From a virus, in IMG/VR virus record IMGVR_UViG_3300017759_000022, positions 1 to 36,496 of that record: DNA of 36,496 bases. The stretch is one strand, 5' to 3'. A model generated the notes under the pieces. That model was not told the origin of the DNA. It searched no databases and was given only the letters and a program-made list of their open reading frames with translations. Shown piece after piece: positions 14,960 through 25,017 of the stretch; positions within the stretch are counted from its first letter, which is position 1; each line of letters begins with the position of its first letter. A program made the translations under genes and the position numbers.

Positions 14960-15982
14960 ATGTCTAAACAAGGGATTAGTACAGGTTCGGCTCCTAATGA
15001 TGGGACGGGCGATACCCTATTGGCAGGGACTATTAAGATTAATAATAACTTTAACGAGATATATGATATTTTCGGAGATGGTACTAACCTTGTAAGTTTT
15101 GTTTCTTTTGCTAGCACTGCTGGGTATTCCACTAACTGTGGTATTGCATCAACCTCTGTTCTTGCTGGTCTTGCATCCAGTGTTACAGATAACATTGATA
15201 TCAATACATCTGGTGTTGTTACAACAAGTTATGCAGATGTTGGTAAGATTACAATTCAACAGCCTGGTGCGATTGCAGATGGCCCTATTGAGGTTGGAAC
15301 TGCAACAACAATGTTCAGAATCAAAGCAGACGGTATGGTCGGCATTGGAACATCGTTACCTACTTCACAACTAGAAGTTGCATCATTCTCGAATGAAAGA
15401 CCAACTATTTGGGCAGTTGCTAAAGGTAATGGACAAGGATTACGAGTATCCGATGCAGCAGTAACTGATTCTAAGTCATTCGTTGTTACTAATGAGGCAT
15501 ATACTGGTATTGGTTCTACCGCTCCTACATGTCGATTAGATGTACAGGGTGATATTTTAGTCAGTGGTGCAAGTACCCTGATGGATCAGGTAAACTTCAA
15601 CTCCGACATTACAGAGAAGGTCTTAGGAAACTTTAGTGATACGTTTAGTGTAAGTGCTGGTGGCACATTCACAGTTGACGTTTCGCAGGGATCTGTTGTG
15701 TTGGGTGGACTATCTACATCAGTTACTTCATGGGCATTTACAAATGTCAGTGGTCAAAACAGTAAGGCAACCACAGTAACTATCATCAACAATGCTGGAA
15801 TCGGATATACTTATGGTGATTCATGTACAGTAAACGGTTCTCCTATTGCAACTGGAGTAAAATGGGTCGGTGGTAATCCTCCGCCTTCCACTGCAAATGA
15901 CGATATACTCACGTTTAGTATCGTCCGTGATAGCACTGGAGTTACCAGAGTCTATTGCAGTAGTTCTATTAACATCATTTAA
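14960..15982 (+). CDS. Tail fibre-type virion structural protein, 340 aa
   Basis: The N-terminus, ISTGSAPNDGTGDTLLAGTI followed by KINNNFNEIY (residues 5-34), is a module seen at the start of many phage fibre and baseplate proteins. The middle carries two G-I-G-(T/S)-x-x-P repeats (VGIGTSLPTSQLEV, TGIGSTAPTCRLDVQG) like those of trimeric fibre shafts. The C-terminal 120 residues contain ATTVTIINNAGIGY, GVKWVGGNPPPS and DDILTFSIVR, a beta domain common at the ends of marine phage fibre proteins. It starts after a perfect late promoter and is followed by AAGGA and the 2997-aa gene, with which it may assemble. Confidence 0.8.
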   Translation: MSKQGISTGSAPNDGTGDTLLAGTIKINNNFNEIYDIFGDGTNLVSFVSFASTAGYSTNCGIASTSVLAGLASSVTDNIDINTSGVVTTSYADVGKITIQQPGAIADGPIEVGTATTMFRIKADGMVGIGTSLPTSQLEVASFSNERPTIWAVAKGNGQGLRVSDAAVTDSKSFVVTNEAYTGIGSTAPTCRLDVQGDILVSGASTLMDQVNFNSDITEKVLGNFSDTFSVSAGGTFTVDVSQGSVVLGGLSTSVTSWAFTNVSGQNSKATTVTIINNAGIGYTYGDSCTVNGSPIATGVKWVGGNPPPSTANDDILTFSIVRDSTGVTRVYCSSSINII

Positions 15983-15989
15983 GGAATAA

Positions 15990-18900
15990 ATGTCTACTAG
16001 AGAAACGCCAGGAGAAGGAGCTCTATTCAGACCGTCTTTTAATTCATCGTATGGTGTTAGCCAAATTGAAGTTTTAGACGGTGGGTCAGGGTATGCTAAA
16101 ACAGACCCCCCAAAGATTACTATTGAAGGTACAGCAACACCTCAAACAGAAGGTGTGTTTTACCCTATAATCAGTGGTGTCGGCACAATATCTCAGGTTA
16201 TTATCTTTAACTCTGGTGTTGGGTATTACCCAGTATTCAGTACAACCACTAGTTCACAGGTTGTTGTGGAGAGAGGTGCTTTTGGTAGTATTGCTACAAG
16301 TCATGGCACTGGACTTTCTTCAATATTTTCTGGTGATTACAATATTGTAGACGATAATATATTCTTTACAGATGCACCTTATGGTAATGCAGGACCTGCT
16401 GGATTAAAAACAAGTTCTTCTTTCTCTGGTAGATTATTCTCTAGAAAATTAGATCCATTTGATGAGAAAGATAAAAACGTAATTCTTGATGATATATCCT
16501 TAGAATTTACAGGTATTGCAGGCACACAATTTACATTAACAGAAAACTTAGGTGTAGTTACTGCTCTTTACAATAGTGTCAACACAGGCGTAGACATCAA
16601 TAATAATCCATTCATATTAATCAATAATGTTGTTCAAACTCCTGGCTTAGATTTTGAAGTAATTGATGCAGATGATAATAAGATTAACTTTTTAAGTGGA
16701 GTTCCTAGAGCTGGTAGAATCAATAAAGTGGGTCTACAAACAGGTGCTGGATACTACTTACCAATTAAAGCTTCTGCAAGAGTAGGTGTAGGATCAACTG
16801 GTAGTCTTGAGACTATTCAATTAACAGGAAAGGGACAAGGATATAGAGAGTTACCAGAAATTACTGTAAGATCTTCTCAGGGATATGGTGCAAGTATCGG
16901 TGCAGTTTTAGGAACATCAGCTGGTAGTGCAGTTGCAATTTCTACAGCAGATTACAACCACATTGCTGGTATCTGTACTTTTACAGCCAACTCTCATGGA
17001 TTTGTAGAAGGTGATAGGGTAAGAGTCACAGGTGCTGGATTCACATTCACCCCAGTATCAGCATTAAGGAATATCAATACCTTTGGATACGACTATATCA
17101 CTGGTATTACAACTATTGGTGTAACAGGTGGTCATTATATTGGAACAGGAAGAAATAGAAGTAGAAATTTACTTATAAAACAGGTTCAAGTTACCGAAGG
17201 AATATCTACATTTACTTTCAGAGAAGACGCATATCCAATTGTAGATGTCATTGATAATCTTAACGTATTAATAGATTGTGGTGTTAGTACGCAACCATTA
17301 ACCTATGTTAGCGGGGGATTGGTGCAAGCAGGCGTTGACACTGCAATCTTAGAAGGTAGAAACGTAACTGGTTTTGATGTATTAAGTGGTCACACTGCAA
17401 ATACATTCAGAACGTTTGTTGGTATCTCTACATTTGCTCATCAGTATGTTACTGGTGGTGTAGTAAACAGAGCAGAAGCTGGTATCATAACAGACTTTAG
17501 TATTGTAGAAGGTGGAACTGGTTTCTTTGCACCTAGAACTATCCAATACCTCAGTGACACTCCTTCTGAGGGAATCACCACTGTTACTGCAATAGGTCAA
17601 ACAACTGGTGCATCAATTGACATTGGAGAAGTAATTTATGAGTCATTCTCTGGTATTGCAACAATCAGTTGTAACACTGCTCATGGATTGACAACTGCAA
17701 ATGTTGTTAAATTATCTGGTATCCAATTCCAAACAGGCATTGGTGATATTACATTCCCATCAGATTCACAAAGATATTTTGGTGTTACAGGAATCATAAG
17801 TGCATTTAACTTTAGTGTGAATATTGGTGCTGCAATGACCACAACAGGTATACACACTGCAGCTGCTGGAGTTGGTTCGTTCATACCTTTTGATGGTCAT
17901 GGTTTAGAAACTGATGACTTTGTTAATGTTACTGGTGTTGCAGTTACATTCACAAGTGCTCCTTCCGTTCAAGTTGGTCATGTTGAGTATGATGAAACAT
18001 CTGGTATTGCAACCATCACTACAAGAAAAAATCACAATCTGACAGAAGATGATTGTGTAATACTTTCTGGTATTGCCTTTACTTGCGACTATGACCCTGC
18101 ACTAGGAGTTTCTAGTGCATTATATGATAACATAACTGGAGTTCTAACTGTAACCACTGCCGCACCTCATGGGTACAAGGTAGGTAAAGATGTGATACTA
18201 TCTGGTCTTGCATTTACCTGTGCTATAGACAATGGTGCAAGAGATCATTACTATCCAAGAAGTAGGTCAACTGCATATGATACTTCACTTCCTATCACAG
18301 GTTATGCTGGCACTGCACTTGCAATAGATGTTGGTATATCTCGTGTTAAGAATCAATATGTTCATAGATTTGAAGAGGCAATCAACGGTGCGTTGATATA
18401 TGGTGGTGATTATGACCATACTTTTGTTCGTGCAACCGAAGGTGCTTTACTAACTGGAGGACCTTTCTTACATGCCTTCTACAGTGCGACTGCAACATCA
18501 ACATTCTCTGGTGGAGACTATGCACACACTTATGTAAGTTCTAAAGAGAAAACAATCAAGGTTGGTGGTGATTATGCACACACCTTTGTCCCTGCAAAAA
18601 CAACTCCCAATGGTATTACTGTAGTTGGTGGTGGAACAACCACTCCAACAAATGCTGACTATACTCCTAGCACTGGTTCACTAGTTTTGACTATTGCGAA
18701 TCATGGTTTATCTGGGCCTAGTCAACATTCAATCACAACTGCAAATTACAACCCAATTGTGGGTATTATGACTGTGACCATTCCTAGTCATGGTTTCTCA
18801 AATGGCGATCAGGTTAAAATTGCAGATGGTTCTATTGGTTGGAAGTGTTCATTAGACGCATTTACATCAACCAAATACTATCCAAGATCTACAGATCCAA

Positions 18901-21900
18901 TCAGTGATAGTTGGATACCCATCTCAAACAAGACAACAGACACTTTTGAGGTCTTTGCTGGTATTACCACTAGAGTGGATTACACAGTATCTGGAGCGGA
19001 CTACACACCTTCTGTGGGTGTTATGACTATGAGTATTGGAACTCATGATTTGATGACTGGACAAAGTATCAAGTTTAGACCTAATTCATTAGGATTTACA
19101 TGTACTGCTGACCAAAATACTGTAACAAAATATTATCCAAGAACAAAAGATCCAACTTACAATACTGCCGTTCCAATCACAGGTGTAGCTGGGACGACTA
19201 TTACAGTCAACGCTGGTATCTCAACTATTGTTAAGTATAACATAAGATTCGCTGATTACACTCCAGCGTCAGGTATTATGACCGTTTCTGTTGAAAGGTT
19301 GCATAATTTCCAAGTTGGAGAATCTATTAAGTTCAAGCCTGGATCTATTGTATTCAAATGTGAACAGGATGGATATCAAACTAATCACTTCTATCCAAGA
19401 ACAAGTGACCCATACTACGATAAACCAGTAGAGATTGTGGGTTCTGCTGGTACAACCTTTACAGTTGATGTGGGATCTACTGGTGGAGCAAACATATACC
19501 AATTTGTTCCTAATCAGGGTGTTGCTGTTGAGGCAGTTATCTCTGGTGGTGATTATCCATATAGTTTATCTGGTATTGGAACCGATGCAGTTATTACTGG
19601 TGGTGGAGATTATACTCCTTATGTTTTTGTTTCTGCAAATACAAATGGTGTAGAGAGACCATCAACACAGATACAAATAGCAGAGGGTGCATTGACATTC
19701 AAGTGTGCTAAGGATAACTATGCAACTGAACATGCCTATCCTCGTAATACAGACCCAGCATACAATACTAATCTTGGAATCGTTTCTGCAACAACAAACA
19801 CCTTTGAAGTAAGGGTTGGTGTATCTACAATTGAAGAACGTTCCATATCAACATCTACATACAATGCTGGTACAGGTGAACTTGTGCTTAATGTTGGTGC
19901 TGGACACTCATACATCAATGAGTCAGCTCATACAATTTCGACGGCAACTTATAATGCTAGTACTGGTGTACTAGAACCAACTATTGCAAATCATGGTTTT
20001 GTTTCTGGTGAGTACGTCAAGTTTGATTTAGAATCAATTACATTCAAATGTGATAAAGATGGATACACTGCCGACAAGGCATATCCAAGATATTCTGATC
20101 CATACTTGAATGAGTGGTTGCCAATTTATAATGTTGGTGTTAATACCTTCTCTGTATTTGTTGGTGTATCCACTATTGTAAATACACATTGGTTCCAAAG
20201 TGCAACTACTGGTGGTCTTAAGAAGGCTAGAGACACTGTTGGTATCAATACTGCATCTATCAACTTCACATGTGCTAGAGATAATTTTGCAACAGAACAC
20301 GCATATCCTCGTCCTGATGATCCTATAGGTGGTAATGTTTCTGTTGGTATTGGATCTACTTCAGCAACTACAATTACAATCAATGTTGGTGTATCAACGA
20401 TTGTAAACTCTGCAATTACTACTGCAGCCTACACTGCAAGCACAGGTATTATGACTGTGTTCTCTAATGTTCATGGTTTCAATGGTGCATTAGATGATAA
20501 GATAGTTACGTTTGCAACTTATGATGCTGGTAGTGGTATCATGACAGTTACTTCTGCTAATCACGGATTGACAACTGGTAACAGAGTTACATTCAAGAGA
20601 GATTCCATTAGATTCAGATGCCAAATGGATCAAAGGAAAACTATCAAGAGTTATCCAAGAAGAAAAGATCCATCAGATCAACAATGGTTATCAGTCACAA
20701 CTGTTGACCTTGATAAGTTCTCTGTAAACGTAGGAACCTCACCCCTTGTCTACCACAGTCCTACAAGTGGATCATATGATCCTTTCACTGGATTGATGAC
20801 TGTAGACATTGGATCACATACACTACAAAAAGGAACCTCCGTAAAACTTAAAACAAATGGATTTAAATTTACTTGTGCTTTAGATAATCATGCGTCATTC
20901 CACTATTACCCAAGGAAATCTGGCATATCTGGCCCAGATCCTGCTTACAATACTGCTGTTAAGATTACTTCTACTACAGATACCACAATTACTCTGGACG
21001 TAGGTAAGTCATCTAACCAATCAGCACACATCTTTGTTTCTGCAAATGCCAACTCTGTTATCAGTGGCGGTAATTACATACACACATTCGAGAACGCAGA
21101 CCTAGATTCAATGTTAGTTGCTAGAGACACAATAGGTCTTGCAACAGACTCCTATACATGGAGATGTTCTCAGGACAACTATGCAACAGATCACACATAT
21201 CCTAGAATCACTGATCCTATACACAATGTAGAGGTCGGCATTGTAACTTCAACTATAGATACATTCACAATTAACGTAGGTATCACATCAAGAATCAAGT
21301 TCAATGTAACTAATGCCACATATGATCCTAACAGTGGATTAGTGACTATGACGACTGATTCATCTCATGGATTGTCAACTACAACAGCTATTGGATTGGC
21401 AACAAATGGATTCGTGTACACATGTGACATGGATCAGAACGCTACTGAACACGCATATCCTAGAACCACAGACCCTGCACACAATACTTCATTATACCCA
21501 ATATCAGTAACATCTAATAATGTAGTTGTTAACGTCGGAGTTTCTACCAGAGTAGAATACAATATTAACCATGCAGATTACCATGAGTCTATTGGTATCA
21601 TGACTATGTTCTTACCATCAGTTCATGGTATTACAACTGCTGCTGGAGTAGGTAGAAATGTTAAGTTGAAAACTGAGGGTATCTTATTCTCCTGTTCACA
21701 AGACAACTATGCCACAAAACAATTCTATCCAAAAGGCGGAGATCCTTATTACAATGGTTCACTGATTACTAGAGTTATCAATAATACTCAGATTGAAACT
21801 CAGGTAGGCCCATCTACCACACCTAGTTTCTATAACTCTGGTGGTAAGATTCAAGGTGTCATACTTGCTCCTAGACTTAGAAATAACTCACTCAGTGGCC

Positions 21901-24900
21901 AAGACTTTGCTGCTGGTGGTACATTTGTTGATAAGATTATTGACAGTAAGACATATGTTGTCAATGTTGGTATTTCAACTGTGGATCACAACTATGCTAG
22001 AGCTGGAATTTCACAACAAGGTAAGAGAATTGCATCATCTATCGAAAAAGGATTCTCTGGATTTGATGTAATCGAGAAATTAGATGCTGCCAGATTCAGA
22101 ATCAACGCTGGTGTTACTACAGAAAAAGCTCTCTTCAAGAGAGGTGGTAGATTGGATAAACCAGTTTACCTTGACATTGCTGCTCCAAATCCATACTTCA
22201 ATACTGGTCTAGAATATGTTTCTGGTTCTACTGGTCTTGGAACAGATGCAGTAGTTGATTTCCGCATCAATGTAGATGGTAATATTAGTGAGTTTAACCT
22301 TACTGAAGAAGGAATTGCTTACAAGGTTGATGATGTACTAACAGTCAGCGGTATTGCTACAGACCCAAGAGTAGGTGTCAATACAGAATTTACATTGAAA
22401 GTTCAAGAACTTGAGAACGACAAATTCTCTGGATTCTATCCAGGCCAGTTCATCTTGTTTGATGATATAGCACCATTCTTTAATGATATTCGTAAGAAGT
22501 TTACTTTATCTGTAACAACTAGTGGTGTAACAGAGATTCTAAGTCTTAAGACTTTGCCTGGTAGTGATATGGATATTAGTAACAATATCTTTATCTACAT
22601 CAATGACATTTTACAGACTCCAATTTCATCTTACACATTCAAAGGTAGTAGAGTAATCTTTACTGAAGCACCTAAGGCTAACTCTAAATGTTCTGTATTT
22701 TACTTCAGAGGATCTAAGAGAGATGTCGAAACTGTAGAACCAGTAGCATCAGTCAAGCCTGGTGATATTGTAAGGATTAATGAAAATAGACTTGATCCAC
22801 TTGACACAGATCAGTTTGATAGAACAACTAAGAGAATTGTTGCTTCTGATGTATTAGAAACATTCTCTTACAACAGTATTGGAGTCAACACTGCTCAGGA
22901 TGCAGAAAGACCTCTTTCATGGGAGAAACAGAGAAAAGATCAAGTTCTTTCTGGTGTTCTAATTCCTAAGTCTAGACCAGCATTGAAGAGTAGAGTTCTA
23001 CCAACAACCAGAATCATTAAAAATGTTGGTCAACTAGACGATAGTTTCTATGTCAATAATGCTTTCCCAGTATTCAATGCTATAGACAAATTAATACAGT
23101 CTGAAAGAAATATCCAAATATTTGAGGACTTGACTATTCAGCCTGGAATCATAACATCTCTAGTTTCCACATCATCCAGTATTTCATCTTTGACTATAAG
23201 TGATGGTGGAACTGGATATGCAAATCTAACTAATCCTACTGTTGCAATATCAAGTGCATTGATAGGACGTAAAGATCCAATATCTGCATGGGAGTTCGAT
23301 GCAATTACTGGTATTACATCAGCGGTAGAGTTCAGAGCGATTACAAAGGAAGATCCATATGTTGCTGTTGGTGCAAGTAGTTTCTACATCAATACTAAGA
23401 GTGGAACATTCTGGGAAAGAGGTAGAATTGGATTTGGTGGAACTATAACATTCAACGGAGTTGGTGTTGGTAACAGTGGAACATCTGATGTTCATATCAT
23501 GGCAGTTGGTGACTTTGGATCTATGGCAAGAGCAGTTTCGATTGGTAACAGTATCAGTACATGGACTGCAATAGATCTACTAGAACAGAGACAAATACCT
23601 GCTATCGGTCAAGTTCAAACACTAGACAGTACATACGAAGGTAACTTCCAAGACACTATCTGGGAAGGAACTAGAAATACATGGGTTTCTGTTGGTGCTG
23701 GTGGATCAATCTTTACTGCTGTAGGTCTTACAACAGCAGCTGCGTTCAGTCAATACTCAGGAACTTTCCAACAACTAAATGCAGTATGTTATGGTCAGTC
23801 GGAGTTCATTGCAGTTGGTAATGGTGGTGTTATCCTTGCTTCCACTGATGGAACGGGATGGGGAGATAAAACAAGTAACACTAACTTTGACTTGAATGAT
23901 ATCATCTATGACGGTAATAGATTCATTGTTGTTGGTGATAGTGGTACGATTGGTATTTCAACCAATAAGAACTTCTGGCAACCTTGGAGTCAACAGTTAC
24001 CAGCTGGAACACAACACCCTGCTACATTTGACTTTGCTAAGATTAAGTTCTTTGATAACTTGTATATTGGTATTTCTACAGTAGGTCAACTATACTACTC
24101 ATTTGATCTTGCTAATTGGAACCTAAGAACCATAAGTCATCCTAATCAGATTCGTGACTTAGTGGATACTCCATACGGCGATTTCTCAAGTAGAAGAGTT
24201 ATCACAGTTGGATCAGGAACAACTACTTTCTATGCAGATCCAGTAATCAATAGAGCGACTGCAACTGCATCTGTGACTGCTGGTGTTATCACAAGTGTTA
24301 GTATCACTGATGGTGGATTTGGTTATGAAGTGGGTAGTAATCCTCCAGTAATAGTCGAAGCAGATAGGACTAAGAAAGAAGATATATTCTCGGTCAACGC
24401 AGTCGGAGACTTTGGTGATATTGTAGGAATAAATACATGGCTACCTGGCACTGCTGGTGTACTACCTAGATTAGCATTTACACTCAAGTCACAGTATAAC
24501 GATAACTCAAACTTAGGTTATGGTTATTCTTCCTTGAACGCACTAGGAGTTGAATATACTGGACTTCAGAAAGGTGATTTCTTCACCATCTATGATAGTT
24601 CTTTAGTTGTTGGCCATGCACTGACTGGTATTACAACCTCAAGTGGTTCAAATCAACCTGTCGGTATGGTAACTTCTGGTGATTATCTTGGTGGTGTATT
24701 CAGAGTAGAAGAAGTGACTGTTGGTGATGCAATCTCTGGACTTGCTACTGTTACATGTGCTTTCTTACCTGGCCCAACACCTTATGGAAATAATACAATC
24801 CAAGTTGGTCTTGGTGTAACATCAAACATGGATACCTTCTGGGGTAAATACAGTTGGGGTAAATTCTTTGGTTATCAGAATCGTGGTGCTGGTAATCCAA

Positions 24901-24983
24901 CTAATTTCTTAGTCAATACTATGAACGGAAACGTAGGATTATCTACTGCTGCCGTGGTTTCCAGAACCAAACCATTAACTTAA
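15990..24983 (+). CDS. Giant repeat-rich virion structural protein, 2997 aa
   Basis: The start at 15990 has an AAGGA ribosome-binding site overlapping the previous stop. The N-terminal 660 residues hold G-x-G-Y repeats (VLDGGSGYAKTDPPKITIEG) and an ILINNVVQTPGLDFEV module (about 207-222). Residues about 666-1947 form a long array with 12 copies of a cassette (C-x-x-D...YPR-x-x-DP...VG-(V/I)-S). A second INDILQTPISSYTFKG module lies near 2205-2220, and residues about 2498-2750 form a propeller-like segment. The protein ends in a Gly-rich region (KYSWGKFFGYQNRGAG). It has no signal peptide or visible enzyme motif and is probably a long peripheral tail or fibre protein for host contact. The repeat copies differ in sequence, so recombination between them could change length. 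Confidence 0.8.
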   Translation: MSTRETPGEGALFRPSFNSSYGVSQIEVLDGGSGYAKTDPPKITIEGTATPQTEGVFYPIISGVGTISQVIIFNSGVGYYPVFSTTTSSQVVVERGAFGSIATSHGTGLSSIFSGDYNIVDDNIFFTDAPYGNAGPAGLKTSSSFSGRLFSRKLDPFDEKDKNVILDDISLEFTGIAGTQFTLTENLGVVTALYNSVNTGVDINNNPFILINNVVQTPGLDFEVIDADDNKINFLSGVPRAGRINKVGLQTGAGYYLPIKASARVGVGSTGSLETIQLTGKGQGYRELPEITVRSSQGYGASIGAVLGTSAGSAVAISTADYNHIAGICTFTANSHGFVEGDRVRVTGAGFTFTPVSALRNINTFGYDYITGITTIGVTGGHYIGTGRNRSRNLLIKQVQVTEGISTFTFREDAYPIVDVIDNLNVLIDCGVSTQPLTYVSGGLVQAGVDTAILEGRNVTGFDVLSGHTANTFRTFVGISTFAHQYVTGGVVNRAEAGIITDFSIVEGGTGFFAPRTIQYLSDTPSEGITTVTAIGQTTGASIDIGEVIYESFSGIATISCNTAHGLTTANVVKLSGIQFQTGIGDITFPSDSQRYFGVTGIISAFNFSVNIGAAMTTTGIHTAAAGVGSFIPFDGHGLETDDFVNVTGVAVTFTSAPSVQVGHVEYDETSGIATITTRKNHNLTEDDCVILSGIAFTCDYDPALGVSSALYDNITGVLTVTTAAPHGYKVGKDVILSGLAFTCAIDNGARDHYYPRSRSTAYDTSLPITGYAGTALAIDVGISRVKNQYVHRFEEAINGALIYGGDYDHTFVRATEGALLTGGPFLHAFYSATATSTFSGGDYAHTYVSSKEKTIKVGGDYAHTFVPAKTTPNGITVVGGGTTTPTNADYTPSTGSLVLTIANHGLSGPSQHSITTANYNPIVGIMTVTIPSHGFSNGDQVKIADGSIGWKCSLDAFTSTKYYPRSTDPISDSWIPISNKTTDTFEVFAGITTRVDYTVSGADYTPSVGVMTMSIGTHDLMTGQSIKFRPNSLGFTCTADQNTVTKYYPRTKDPTYNTAVPITGVAGTTITVNAGISTIVKYNIRFADYTPASGIMTVSVERLHNFQVGESIKFKPGSIVFKCEQDGYQTNHFYPRTSDPYYDKPVEIVGSAGTTFTVDVGSTGGANIYQFVPNQGVAVEAVISGGDYPYSLSGIGTDAVITGGGDYTPYVFVSANTNGVERPSTQIQIAEGALTFKCAKDNYATEHAYPRNTDPAYNTNLGIVSATTNTFEVRVGVSTIEERSISTSTYNAGTGELVLNVGAGHSYINESAHTISTATYNASTGVLEPTIANHGFVSGEYVKFDLESITFKCDKDGYTADKAYPRYSDPYLNEWLPIYNVGVNTFSVFVGVSTIVNTHWFQSATTGGLKKARDTVGINTASINFTCARDNFATEHAYPRPDDPIGGNVSVGIGSTSATTITINVGVSTIVNSAITTAAYTASTGIMTVFSNVHGFNGALDDKIVTFATYDAGSGIMTVTSANHGLTTGNRVTFKRDSIRFRCQMDQRKTIKSYPRRKDPSDQQWLSVTTVDLDKFSVNVGTSPLVYHSPTSGSYDPFTGLMTVDIGSHTLQKGTSVKLKTNGFKFTCALDNHASFHYYPRKSGISGPDPAYNTAVKITSTTDTTITLDVGKSSNQSAHIFVSANANSVISGGNYIHTFENADLDSMLVARDTIGLATDSYTWRCSQDNYATDHTYPRITDPIHNVEVGIVTSTIDTFTINVGITSRIKFNVTNATYDPNSGLVTMTTDSSHGLSTTTAIGLATNGFVYTCDMDQNATEHAYPRTTDPAHNTSLYPISVTSNNVVVNVGVSTRVEYNINHADYHESIGIMTMFLPSVHGITTAAGVGRNVKLKTEGILFSCSQDNYATKQFYPKGGDPYYNGSLITRVINNTQIETQVGPSTTPSFYNSGGKIQGVILAPRLRNNSLSGQDFAAGGTFVDKIIDSKTYVVNVGISTVDHNYARAGISQQGKRIASSIEKGFSGFDVIEKLDAARFRINAGVTTEKALFKRGGRLDKPVYLDIAAPNPYFNTGLEYVSGSTGLGTDAVVDFRINVDGNISEFNLTEEGIAYKVDDVLTVSGIATDPRVGVNTEFTLKVQELENDKFSGFYPGQFILFDDIAPFFNDIRKKFTLSVTTSGVTEILSLKTLPGSDMDISNNIFIYINDILQTPISSYTFKGSRVIFTEAPKANSKCSVFYFRGSKRDVETVEPVASVKPGDIVRINENRLDPLDTDQFDRTTKRIVASDVLETFSYNSIGVNTAQDAERPLSWEKQRKDQVLSGVLIPKSRPALKSRVLPTTRIIKNVGQLDDSFYVNNAFPVFNAIDKLIQSERNIQIFEDLTIQPGIITSLVSTSSSISSLTISDGGTGYANLTNPTVAISSALIGRKDPISAWEFDAITGITSAVEFRAITKEDPYVAVGASSFYINTKSGTFWERGRIGFGGTITFNGVGVGNSGTSDVHIMAVGDFGSMARAVSIGNSISTWTAIDLLEQRQIPAIGQVQTLDSTYEGNFQDTIWEGTRNTWVSVGAGGSIFTAVGLTTAAAFSQYSGTFQQLNAVCYGQSEFIAVGNGGVILASTDGTGWGDKTSNTNFDLNDIIYDGNRFIVVGDSGTIGISTNKNFWQPWSQQLPAGTQHPATFDFAKIKFFDNLYIGISTVGQLYYSFDLANWNLRTISHPNQIRDLVDTPYGDFSSRRVITVGSGTTTFYADPVINRATATASVTAGVITSVSITDGGFGYEVGSNPPVIVEADRTKKEDIFSVNAVGDFGDIVGINTWLPGTAGVLPRLAFTLKSQYNDNSNLGYGYSSLNALGVEYTGLQKGDFFTIYDSSLVVGHALTGITTSSGSNQPVGMVTSGDYLGGVFRVEEVTVGDAISGLATVTCAFLPGPTPYGNNTIQVGLGVTSNMDTFWGKYSWGKFFGYQNRGAGNPTNFLVNTMNGNVGLSTAAVVSRTKPLT
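17985..21830 (+). repeat. Array of 12 diverged YPR-type protein repeats
   Basis: Each unit carries a C-x-x-D motif, then YPR(x2)DP and a closing V-(N/D)-V-G-(V/I)-S: YYPRSTDPISDSWIP, AYPRNTDPAYNTNLGI, AYPRTTDPAHNTSLYP and others. The landmarks begin near 18250, 18880, 19130, 19390, 19738, 20080, 20300, 20650, 20905, 21198, 21460 and 21725. Units are spaced from about 220 to 630 bases because optional inserts (GGDY-A-HTFV-type and H-G-L/F-type modules) lie between them. The last unit (YPKGGDP) and the first (YPRSRSTAY) are the most diverged. The same cassette occurs in structural proteins of marine T4-like phages; its fold is not known to me. Confidence 0.8.
23485..24240 (+). other. Propeller-like (BNR/Ycf48-like) segment of the 2997-aa protein
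   Basis: About five repeats follow the pattern x-(F/W)-(I/V)-(A/V)-VG-x-x-G-x-I-x-x-S-x-D-x-x-x-W: AVGDFGSMARAVS, SVGAGGSIFTAVG, FIAVGNGGVILASTDGTGW, FIVVGDSGTIGISTNKNFW and YIGISTVGQLYYSFDLANW. Similar blades build BNR/sialidase-like and Ycf48-like beta-propellers. No sialidase catalytic residues are evident, so binding rather than catalysis is inferred. Confidence 0.6.
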
Positions 24984-24985
24984 CA

Positions 24986-24993
24986 ACTAAATA
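24986..24993 (+). promoter_or_regulatory. Late promoter octamer (ACTAAATA) of the gp8 unit
   Basis: ACTAAATA lies 3 bases after the stop of the 2997-aa gene and 32 bases before the gp8 ATG. Two positions differ from TATAAATA. The leader contains AAAAA-GACTAG-TTTTT, like the leader at 14943-14954. Confidence 0.5.
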
Positions 24994-25017
24994 AAACAAA
25001 AAGACTAGTTTTTTAAA

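Noticed and set aside
17985-21830. CRISPR or DNA tandem array
   Set aside because: The repetition is at protein level with diverged nucleotides, variable spacing and an unbroken reading frame.
5927-24983. Near-identical length of the 3000-aa and 2997-aa proteins as a sign of duplication
   Set aside because: Domain order and sequence differ along most of the length; only short modules are shared, so the similar length looks like coincidence.
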